The notes under the pieces: model-generated
Database searches by the model: none
Told to the model about the DNA's origin: nothing
The model's input: the letters and a program-made list of their open reading frames with translations, nothing else
From: Moraxellaceae bacterium
GTDB lineage: Bacteria > Pseudomonadota > Gammaproteobacteria > Pseudomonadales > UBA3067
Assembly (NCBI GenBank): GCA_002401525.1
Contig: NVTH01000127.1
Coordinates: 1,900 to 7,224, forward strand
Direction: 5' to 3'
Length of the DNA stretch: 5,325 nt
Program-made: the position numbers and the translations under genes
In this document: positions 1-4,357 of the stretch, piece after piece
Layout of the letters: every line of letters begins with the position of its first letter
Numbering within the stretch: position 1 is the stretch's first letter

Positions 1-38
1 GTCAATACTGCGCTCCACGCCTTAAACTTCGACACCAC
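1..38 (-). CDS. rseB: RseB/MucB, periplasmic sigma-E regulator (5' end only)
   Basis: Only the first 12 complete codons are in the window. On the minus strand the rseA stop codon is followed at once by GTG GTG TCG AAG TTT AAG, reading V-V-S-K-F-K-A-W-S-A-V-L: lysines and then hydrophobic residues, as expected at the start of a signal peptide. The first GTG shares its G with the rseA TAG stop (TAGTG), so the genes overlap by 1 nt; the second GTG at 35 is an alternative start. A strong Shine-Dalgarno GGAGGT lies 6 nt upstream of the first GTG. In this family RseB is a periplasmic protein that binds RseA and shields it from DegS cleavage until lipopolysaccharide or misfolded porins accumulate. 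Identity rests on position after rseA, the ribosome binding site and the signal-like start; too little protein is present for a domain match. Confidence 0.7.
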   Translation of the reverse strand, partial: MVSKFKAWSAVL

Positions 39-784
39 TAATGAACCTCCCTGTAATGGATCACGCGAGCATAAGGCATCATTCCTCGACTACTGCCTAA
101 GGCCGATTGCTCAGAGTGAATTCTAAAATAACCTTCTAACTTATTGGGCCCTGTACCTGGCAATCCTGCTGAAGAAATTTTAGCTGGATCGGCAACAAGA
201 TCCACTCGCTGACTTGCCCTATTGTTCACTCGAACCAACGCGCTCGGCGCTGACGAATTAACCGTAATATGGGTTGCAGGCGGCAAAACCACAGAGCTGC
301 CGTTAAATTGAAATAATTGAATCACCACCAATGCCAAGAGCCCAACGCTAGCCACCGCCCCATAGCGACGCGCCCAAGAGGCTTTTTTAGGCTGAGGGAA
401 TTGTGCGACATTATCAACGTCTGAACCTTGCCCCTCGAGTCGGGCGACCACATTTTGTGCGCTTCCTTCCTCCGACGCCCCCCTCGCAGCCTCATCCGCC
501 GTCACTGCGGCCACCGCAACTTTAGCCGCTGCTCCACTGTGGTAAGTAGGCTCATCCTTCACTGCCGCAGATATTTGCGCAGCAAAGTCTGCCCTTAACT
601 CGGGCTTCACTTCATCTCCAGCACTGGCACTCTTTTGCAACTGATCTCGAATTAGACAATAACGATCCCACTTGCCCTGCAACTCACCGCTCTGCTCCAT
701 CTCTTTGAGGATGCGACGAGTTGAAAATTCCTCCGCTTCATCATCCAGAAGCGCCGAAAGTTCTTCAGCCAATTTATCGGTCAC
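38..784 (-). CDS. rseA: RseA/MucA anti-sigma-E factor, single-pass membrane protein
   Basis: RseA holds sigma-E inactive at the inner membrane; stress triggers cleavage by DegS and then RseP, releasing the sigma factor. The 248-residue protein has the expected three parts. Residues 1-50 are an acidic helical RseA-type N-domain (LSALLDDEAEE, then RRILKEM and KWDRYCLIRDQL) that binds sigma. Residues 51-138 are a long Ala/Glu-rich linker. A transmembrane helix spans about 141-158 after a basic WARRYG stretch, and about 90 periplasmic residues end in a MucA-like MPYARVIHY segment. It is longer than Escherichia RseA (216) or Pseudomonas MucA (194), mostly through the linker. The start is GTG at 784 with AGGTGA 4 nt upstream; no other start codon with a ribosome binding site is near. 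It lies downstream of rpoE and overlaps rseB by 1 nt. The 182-nt spacing from rpoE is unusual. Confidence 0.93.
   Translation of the reverse strand: MTDKLAEELSALLDDEAEEFSTRRILKEMEQSGELQGKWDRYCLIRDQLQKSASAGDEVKPELRADFAAQISAAVKDEPTYHSGAAAKVAVAAVTADEAARGASEEGSAQNVVARLEGQGSDVDNVAQFPQPKKASWARRYGAVASVGLLALVVIQLFQFNGSSVVLPPATHITVNSSAPSALVRVNNRASQRVDLVADPAKISSAGLPGTGPNKLEGYFRIHSEQSALGSSRGMMPYARVIHYREVH
45..52 (-). promoter_or_regulatory. Strong ribosome binding site for rseB
   Basis: The minus strand reads AGGGAGGT here, with GGAGGT matching the anti-Shine-Dalgarno core fully and 6 nt to the GTG at 38 (9 nt to the GTG at 35). It lies inside the last codons of rseA. It supports a GTG-initiated gene overlapping the rseA stop. 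Confidence 0.7.
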
Positions 785-788
785 AAAA

Positions 789-794
789 TCACCT
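789..794 (-). promoter_or_regulatory. Ribosome binding site deciding the rseA GTG start
   Basis: The minus strand reads AGGTGA followed by TTTT and GTG. The spacing is right for the non-ATG start at 784, and no ATG occurs nearby in frame, so this site fixes the rseA start. Confidence 0.7.
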
Positions 795-797
795 ATA

Positions 798-827
798 TCT
801 ATACCTGTACTCGAACCTGGTTTTCAA
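798..827 (-). promoter_or_regulatory. Weak candidate internal promoter before rseA
   Basis: The minus strand has TTGAAA (822-827) and TATAGA (798-803) separated by 18 nt, a loose match to a sigma-70 promoter. The predicted start would fall at about 791, inside the rseA ribosome binding site, leaving almost no leader, which argues against it. A second perfect -35 hexamer TTGACA lies at 844-849 but has no good -10 at the right distance. It is listed because the rpoE-rseA gap is long enough to hold a promoter. Confidence 0.15.
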
Positions 828-834
828 TCGTAAT

Positions 835-845
835 CACAGACTGTG
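835..845. repeat. Short perfect palindrome CACAG-A-CTGTG
   Basis: Five-base arms CACAG and CTGTG flank a single A. The palindrome overlaps the minus-strand TTGACA at 844-849, so it could be an operator, but an 11-bp palindrome can arise by chance and I recognise no regulator for it. Confidence 0.3.
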
Positions 846-897
846 TCAAACTGTTCTTTTCTCTGTTTCTCTTTACTGCTTACAGATCACGAAGACC

Positions 898-966
898 CTT
901 TAACCTGAATTGTTAACCTAATTCCTTTCACTCAATTCCTTTCACTGAATTTCTTTAACCTGACTC
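898..966. repeat. Degenerate 14-bp tandem repeats between rpoE and rseA
   Basis: Five adjoining units fill the space right up to the rpoE stop codon: CTTTAACCTGAATTG (898-912), TTAACCTAATTC (913-924), CTTTCACTCAATTC (925-938), CTTTCACTGAATTT (939-952) and CTTTAACCTGACTC (953-966). The third and fourth differ at two positions. The 11-mer CTTTAACCTGA is exact in the first and last units. Three units are exactly 14 bp and the others are 15 and 12, as in an ageing tandem array. In the rpoE-rseA transcript the array is purine-rich, with two AAAGGAATT copies 14 nt apart. No hairpin or terminator is evident in it. Confidence 0.85.
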
Positions 967-1536
967 TTATAATAGCGGAGCCAAGTTTTTATCAATGTCT
1001 TCCCGAGCTCGAAATATACGCGAACGAACCGTTCCCACAGGGCACTCCATCACCTCCGCGATCTCCTCATAACTTAGGCCATCGAACTCACGTAAGGTAA
1101 TGGCAACACGTAGGTCTTCGCTCATATTAGCAAGGCTTGAATAAATCACTTGTTCAATTTGGTCCGCCATCAGCAAACGCTCGGGAGTCGCAACATCTTG
1201 TAATTGAGGCTCCACATATTGCTCCGGATCATCAATTTCAAGATCAGAGCCTCGCACACGACGTGCTCTAGCCACAATGTGATTTTTCGCAGTATTAATG
1301 GCAATTCGATACAACCATGTGTAAAAAGCGCTCTCCTGCCGAAAATTAGGCAGCGCTCGATAAGCCTTAATAAAGACTTCCTGGGCCACATCCTGAGACT
1401 CGTGAAAGTCGTCGATGTACCTCCCCACCACAGAGACCACTTTCTGCTGATACTTTTTAACCAGTAGATCAAAGGCATTCTTATTACCCGCCAACACCTG
1501 GGCAACCAGCAATTGATCCGCTTTCCTATTCGACAT
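967..1536 (-). CDS. rpoE: RNA polymerase sigma factor RpoE (sigma-E / AlgU), ECF family
   Basis: This extracytoplasmic-function sigma factor directs RNA polymerase to envelope-stress promoters. The 189-residue length matches the family (Escherichia 191). Region 2 spans about residues 21-90: the core-binding part contains DVAQEVFIKAYRALPNFR from 49, and the -10 recognition part FYTWLYRIAINTAKN covers 71-85. A variable acidic linker follows (about 91-128). Region 4 (129-180) carries the -35-binding helix-turn-helix with LREFDGLSYEEIAEVM and CPVGTVRSRIFRARE. These segments are nearly identical to Escherichia RpoE. The start is ATG at 1536; the codon directly upstream in frame is TAA, which excludes an earlier start. 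AAAGGG lies 10 nt upstream, a moderate ribosome binding site. It is first in the rpoE-rseA-rseB operon and divergent from nadB. A small leader ORF ends exactly at its start, suggesting translational coupling. Confidence 0.97.
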   Translation of the reverse strand: MSNRKADQLLVAQVLAGNKNAFDLLVKKYQQKVVSVVGRYIDDFHESQDVAQEVFIKAYRALPNFRQESAFYTWLYRIAINTAKNHIVARARRVRGSDLEIDDPEQYVEPQLQDVATPERLLMADQIEQVIYSSLANMSEDLRVAITLREFDGLSYEEIAEVMECPVGTVRSRIFRAREDIDKNLAPLL

Positions 1537-1647
1537 TTAGCGCAAGCCCTTTACAACAATATCCATTTCTAAGCCCGCTCGCCGGTTTCCAGCCGCCATA
1601 CCAATTCGCACGCTCAAACGACTCTTAAGTAGACCTCGGTCTGCCAA
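1537..1647 (-). CDS. Putative rpoE leader peptide (RseD-like position), 36 residues
   Basis: A TTG codon at 1647 is preceded, 8 nt away, by a perfect AAGGAGG Shine-Dalgarno. It opens a 36-codon frame beginning M-A-D-R-G-L-L-K-S-R-L-S-V-R-I-G and ending V-V-K-G-L-R. The stop codon TAA directly abuts the rpoE ATG (TAAATG), so a ribosome finishing here is placed on the rpoE start. Internal in-frame ATG codons at 1599 and 1566 are weaker alternatives. The peptide is basic (seven Arg/Lys, no membrane segment). Escherichia has a translated leader ORF, rseD, at the same place upstream of rpoE and coupled to it. I see no sequence similarity to RseD; the analogy is positional. The open frame could be chance, and the Shine-Dalgarno overlaps a candidate sigma-E -35 element, so a transcript from that promoter would lack the TTG start. 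Confidence 0.45.
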   Translation of the reverse strand: MADRGLLKSRLSVRIGMAAGNRRAGLEMDIVVKGLR

Positions 1648-1657
1648 AATAGTTTCC
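1629..1657 (-). promoter_or_regulatory. Candidate sigma-E autoregulatory promoter for rpoE
   Basis: The minus strand has GGAAACT (1651-1657), 17 nt, then TCTAC (1629-1633). The family consensus is GGAACTT, about 16 nt, then TCTGA, so both boxes are partial matches with acceptable spacing. Sigma-E operons are usually autoregulated from such a promoter. Transcription would begin near 1622, giving a leader of about 86 nt. The -35 box overlaps the AAGGAGG sequence, so the two readings compete. Confidence 0.35.
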
Positions 1658-1662
1658 TCCTT
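1656..1662 (-). promoter_or_regulatory. Consensus Shine-Dalgarno AAGGAGG upstream of the rpoE leader ORF
   Basis: On the minus strand AAGGAGG is followed by AAACTATT and then TTG at 1647, an 8-nt spacing. It is the closest match to the anti-Shine-Dalgarno sequence that I noticed in the window, yet it sits 119 nt upstream of the rpoE start, where no long gene begins. Confidence 0.5.
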
Positions 1663-1735
1663 GCCCGATCCATGATTGTCATCCCTACAAACCCGCTTGA
1701 TCCGAACCAGTATATGGTTGATGTCAAAACTTAGC

Positions 1736-1741
1736 TATACT
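1736..1741 (+). promoter_or_regulatory. Candidate -10 element for nadB
   Basis: TATACT matches the sigma-70 -10 consensus at 5 of 6 bases and lies 80 nt upstream of the nadB ATG. No good -35 lies 16-18 nt upstream. The opposite strand has a similar TATACT at 1709-1714, so this AT-richer patch (1709-1741) is the likeliest core of the divergent control region. Confidence 0.3.
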
Positions 1742-1774
1742 AGTCCTCCGCTCCAACCCGCGCACCTAACCCTA

Positions 1775-1792
1775 GGCTAATGAATATTAGCC
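1775..1792. repeat. Inverted repeat, 7-bp perfect arms, before nadB
   Basis: GGCTAAT (1775-1781) and ATTAGCC (1786-1792) are exact reverse complements around a GAAT loop, ending 29 nt before the nadB ATG. It could be an operator or, downstream of the candidate -10, a hairpin in the nadB leader. A competing pairing exists: AGCCG (1789-1793) with CGGCT (1811-1815). No T-run follows, so it is not an intrinsic terminator. Confidence 0.6.
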
Positions 1793-1821
1793 GTATCGAA
1801 TCGACCTAATCGGCTCAAAAA

Positions 1822-3468
1822 ATGACCCCAACACAACAACATGACGTATTGATCATCGGCAGCGGCGCTGCGGGGCTCACGGCTGCGTTAAATCTCGCCG
1901 GTCACAGCAAGGTGGCCGTTTTGAGTAAAGCCGACCTTACCTCCGCGAGCACCTTCTATGCACAAGGCGGCGTGGCTGCGGTTCTAGATCAAGCGGATTC
2001 CATAGACGCTCATATTTACGACACGTTAAAGGCAGGCGCAGGGCTATGCCATGTCGATGCAGTGCGATTTACGGTTGAAAATGGGCCGTCTAGCATCCAA
2101 TGGCTGATTGATGAAGGCGTTAATTTCACCGGCGAAACCCGACCAGACGGCTCCATTGACTATCACCTGACCCAAGAAGGAGGGCACAGCCAGCGCCGTA
2201 TCATTCATGCTGCTGACGCCACCGGGCACGCCATATCCAAAACGCTGATTGATTGTGTCAAAGAGCATGAAAATATTGAAATTTTCCCTCATAAATTAGC
2301 AGTCGACCTAATTACATTAAACAAACTTGGCCTGCCGGGAAATCGCTGTCTGGGAGCCTACGTGCTCGACACAAAAACGGGCAAGATTGCTATTTTCAAA
2401 GCCCGCTTTGTAATTCTCGCGACGGGCGGTGCCAGTAAAGTCTACCTCTACACCAGTAATCCCGACACGTCCACCGGCGACGGTATCGCCATGGCCTGGC
2501 GAGCAGGCTGCCGAGTTGCTAACTTAGAATTTAATCAATTCCACCCCACGTGCCTCTATCACCCGGACGCTAAATCGTTCCTTATTACTGAAGCCATTCG
2601 CGGTGAAGGGGGTATTCTTCGGCTCCCCAACGGTGAAGCGTTTATGTCGAAGTTTGATCCTCGCGCCGAACTAGCGCCGAGGGACATCGTCGCTCGCGCC
2701 ATTGATCACGAAATGAAACGCTTAGGAACGGATTGCGTCTACCTCGATATCACCCATAAACCCTCTGACTTTGTGATTCGCCATTTCCCCACGGTTTATG
2801 AGCAATGCCTAGAGTTAGGCATCAACATCACCACTCAAGCGATTCCGGTAGTCCCAGCAGCCCATTACACCTGCGGCGGCGTATCAGTGGATTTAGACGG
2901 ACAAACCGACATCGGCAATTTATATGCCGTGGGAGAAACCGCCTTTACTGGCTTGCACGGCGCCAATCGTATGGCCAGCAACTCGCTATTGGAATGTTTT
3001 GTGTTTGCCCGTTCAGCGTCACAAAAGATAATTAAACACCTTCACCAAGACTTCCCCAACCCCGAGATCCCCCTCTGGGATGAAAGCCAAGTGACCGACT
3101 CCGACGAAGACGTGATCATTTCTCATAACTGGGACGAAGTAAGACGCTTTATGTGGGATTACGTCGGCATCGTGCGCACCAACAAGCGACTGCTGCGAGC
3201 ACAACATCGAATCGAATTATTACAAAAGGAAATCAGCGAGTTTTATCAAAACTACAAAATAAGCAGCGATCTGATAGAACTTAGAAATTTGGTGCTCGCT
3301 GCCGACCTGATTGTTCAATCAGCCCTTAAGCGCAAAGAAAGTAGGGGCCTACACTTTTCGCTGGACTACCCTGAAGCAAAGAGCGTCATTATGAACACCG
3401 TCATCACGCCCCCTAACGCGCCCCCCTTCAGCGCTAGAAAACCTCGTAAATCAGATCTGGTAATTTAG
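1822..3468 (+). CDS. nadB: L-aspartate oxidase NadB
   Basis: NadB is the cytoplasmic FAD enzyme that oxidises L-aspartate to iminoaspartate, using oxygen or fumarate as acceptor; NadA then makes quinolinate for NAD. The 548 residues match the family (Escherichia 540). The FAD-binding Rossmann motif IIGSGAAG is at residues 11-18, followed by STFYAQGGVAAV. The capping and catalytic parts show TQEGGHSQRR (Glu119), FNQFHPT (His241), APRDIVARAIDHEMKR (Arg287), HYTCGGV (His348) and GLHGANRMASNSLLE (377-391). The C-terminal helical domain has MWDYVGIVRT and KESRGLHFSLDYPEA. All catalytic residues expected from Escherichia NadB are present. Serine/threonine replaces the FAD-linking histidine of succinate dehydrogenase, so FAD is non-covalent. 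ATG at 1822 is the only start: TAA lies in frame 15 nt upstream. No clear ribosome binding site precedes it. The stop overlaps the convergent ygfX stop by 4 nt. Confidence 0.97.
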   Translation: MTPTQQHDVLIIGSGAAGLTAALNLAGHSKVAVLSKADLTSASTFYAQGGVAAVLDQADSIDAHIYDTLKAGAGLCHVDAVRFTVENGPSSIQWLIDEGVNFTGETRPDGSIDYHLTQEGGHSQRRIIHAADATGHAISKTLIDCVKEHENIEIFPHKLAVDLITLNKLGLPGNRCLGAYVLDTKTGKIAIFKARFVILATGGASKVYLYTSNPDTSTGDGIAMAWRAGCRVANLEFNQFHPTCLYHPDAKSFLITEAIRGEGGILRLPNGEAFMSKFDPRAELAPRDIVARAIDHEMKRLGTDCVYLDITHKPSDFVIRHFPTVYEQCLELGINITTQAIPVVPAAHYTCGGVSVDLDGQTDIGNLYAVGETAFTGLHGANRMASNSLLECFVFARSASQKIIKHLHQDFPNPEIPLWDESQVTDSDEDVIISHNWDEVRRFMWDYVGIVRTNKRLLRAQHRIELLQKEISEFYQNYKISSDLIELRNLVLAADLIVQSALKRKESRGLHFSLDYPEAKSVIMNTVITPPNAPPFSARKPRKSDLVI

Positions 3469-3950
3469 TCATCGGCAGGCCGTGTCGTTGTTGATTCCAG
3501 TTTGGATCGATAAAACTTCAAGAACACCCTTAAGCGTCGTAAATCATGGGCCCCAGCGGAATCTTTCATTAATACCACCACTCGTCTGTTTCGCCAAAAC
3601 CCTTCATGAGGGTCCACAAAGTGGAGTATCGAACAAAAAGGACTTAAAGCGCTATAACCTTTAAAATCAACGCACTGCCATTGCTTAGAGGCGCCCATTA
3701 AACGCCACTCATCATCGACATAGCTAATGCCCAATACCGCTTTCCCGCCCTGCAAACGAATATAAGTACGCCAATGAAAACGCGCTAAAAGCAGTGCGTA
3801 ACTTGCCAACAACACGCCGATTAACACATCACCCCACTCACCCAGTAGCCATAAAAAACACCCCGACGCAGCCAGCATTATCAACGTCAGACCAATAATC
3901 CAAGCTTTCATCCACCGCGAGGGCCGTACTCTAAAATTTGGATTCCACAC
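3465..3950 (-). CDS. ygfX: YgfX-family small membrane protein, partner of SdhE
   Basis: This 161-residue protein has the YgfX layout. A short N-terminal NFRVRPSRW segment resembles the LRVSWRAQW of Escherichia YgfX. Two close hydrophobic helices follow (about 17-36 and 41-56) with a short turn, then RFHWRTY and a cytoplasmic beta-rich tail. A basic LRRLRVFLKFYR stretch precedes the end. Function is unsettled: in Escherichia the protein (also CptA) was proposed as a membrane toxin acting on MreB and FtsZ, with SdhE as antitoxin, but the conserved link is to SdhE. The start chosen is GTG at 3950, inside the sdhE end (20-nt overlap), because it retains the family N-terminus; an ATG at 3911 would lose 13 residues. 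The ribosome binding site is weak, so translation is probably coupled to sdhE. The TAA stop overlaps the nadB stop. Confidence 0.82.
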   Translation of the reverse strand: MWNPNFRVRPSRWMKAWIIGLTLIMLAASGCFLWLLGEWGDVLIGVLLASYALLLARFHWRTYIRLQGGKAVLGISYVDDEWRLMGASKQWQCVDFKGYSALSPFCSILHFVDPHEGFWRNRRVVVLMKDSAGAHDLRRLRVFLKFYRSKLESTTTRPADD

Positions 3951-4191
3951 AACTCAATATTTTTTCCACTAATAACTGCACGCTGTCTTCGTCTGACACT
4001 GCGCGACGAGTAAACCAATCAAATAAATCCATATCCTCGTTTGCCAACAAAACCTCAAAGGTTTGCTGCTCTTCTGAAGACAGCTGCTCGAACTGCTGCT
4101 CCAGAAAAGGGATAAGAATTACTTCCACTTCATTTAAGCCACGACGGCATTGCCACTGTATTCGCCTAAAGGTCTCACTTCTTACACTCAC
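3931..4191 (-). CDS. sdhE: SdhE, FAD assembly factor (YgfY/CptB family)
   Basis: SdhE promotes covalent attachment of FAD to the SdhA subunit of succinate dehydrogenase and to FrdA. The 86-residue length and helical fold match the family. The hallmark RGxxE motif is R17-G18-L19-N20-E21, within [22 protein letters not shown], which aligns closely with Escherichia [30 protein letters not shown] near residues 56-63 matches the LFNWL region. The start is GTG at 4191 with AGAGAGGA 5 nt upstream. An ATG overlapping it by one base is followed directly by TGA in its own frame and cannot be the start. It is the first gene of the sdhE-ygfX pair, divergent from ygfZ, with a palindrome in the shared upstream region. 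No confident promoter is seen. Confidence 0.93.
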   Translation of the reverse strand: [86 protein letters not shown]

Positions 4192-4196
4192 ATTAT

Positions 4197-4204
4197 TCCT
4201 CTCT
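4197..4204 (-). promoter_or_regulatory. Ribosome binding site deciding the sdhE GTG start
   Basis: The minus strand reads AGAGAGGA, then AATAT-like spacing (AATAAT) to the G of GTG at 4191. The gap is 5 nt to the GTG but only 3 nt to the overlapping ATG at 4193, which is closed by TGA, so GTG is favoured. Confidence 0.6.
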
Positions 4205-4246
4205 GAATCTGTTCTATGCTCAAAAACTGAACCAATACCACTGCTT

Positions 4247-4271
4247 TAGGATTAATCTTAGATTAAACCTA
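4247..4271. repeat. 25-bp near-perfect palindrome between sdhE and ygfZ
   Basis: Left arm TAGGATTAATCT (4247-4258) and right arm AGATTAAACCTA (4260-4271) pair at 11 of 12 positions around a single central T at 4259. The lone mismatch is 4251 against 4267. The one-base centre and AT-rich arms fit a dimeric-regulator operator better than an RNA hairpin. It lies 56 bp upstream of the sdhE start and 86 bp upstream of ygfZ. I cannot name the regulator. Confidence 0.6.
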
Positions 4272-4337
4272 GATCCCAATTAAACACCCAATTTTCATCA
4301 AAAAAGAGTATCCTCCCCTCAACACTAATCGCTTATT

Positions 4338-4345
4338 TAAGGTGA
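4338..4345 (+). promoter_or_regulatory. Ribosome binding site of ygfZ, long spacing
   Basis: TAAGGTGA is a good Shine-Dalgarno match but leaves 12 nt to the ATG at 4358, longer than usual. An in-frame TAA at 4352-4354 rules out any start between the site and that ATG, so the start stands. Confidence 0.55.
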
Positions 4346-4357
4346 AAATATTAAATC

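Noticed and set aside
721..903. 60-codon plus-strand frame across the rseA start
   Set aside because: It overlaps the rseA N-terminus, has no family features and is rich in Leu/Tyr/Ser from pyrimidine-rich DNA; no convincing ribosome binding site was seen.
1170..1505. 111-codon minus-strand and 87-codon plus-strand frames inside rpoE
   Set aside because: They are shadows of rpoE, whose frame matches the sigma-E family over its whole length.
1722..1727. Perfect minus-strand TTGACA as the -35 of an rpoE housekeeping promoter
   Set aside because: The only good -10 (TATACT, 1709-1714) is 7 nt away, and 16-18 nt downstream there is no -10-like hexamer.
1775..1792. Intrinsic terminator at the inverted repeat before nadB
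   Set aside because: The arms are short and AT-rich and no T-run follows on either strand.
3465..4191. sdhE-ygfX as a toxin-antitoxin defence module
   Set aside because: A type IV toxin-antitoxin role (CptB/CptA) was proposed in Escherichia, but SdhE has a well-supported housekeeping role and the pair sits in conserved core-gene order with no sign of mobility.
3938..4249. 103-codon plus-strand frame opposite sdhE
   Set aside because: It is antisense to sdhE, which has the RGxxE motif, and its Ser/Cys-rich product resembles no family I know.
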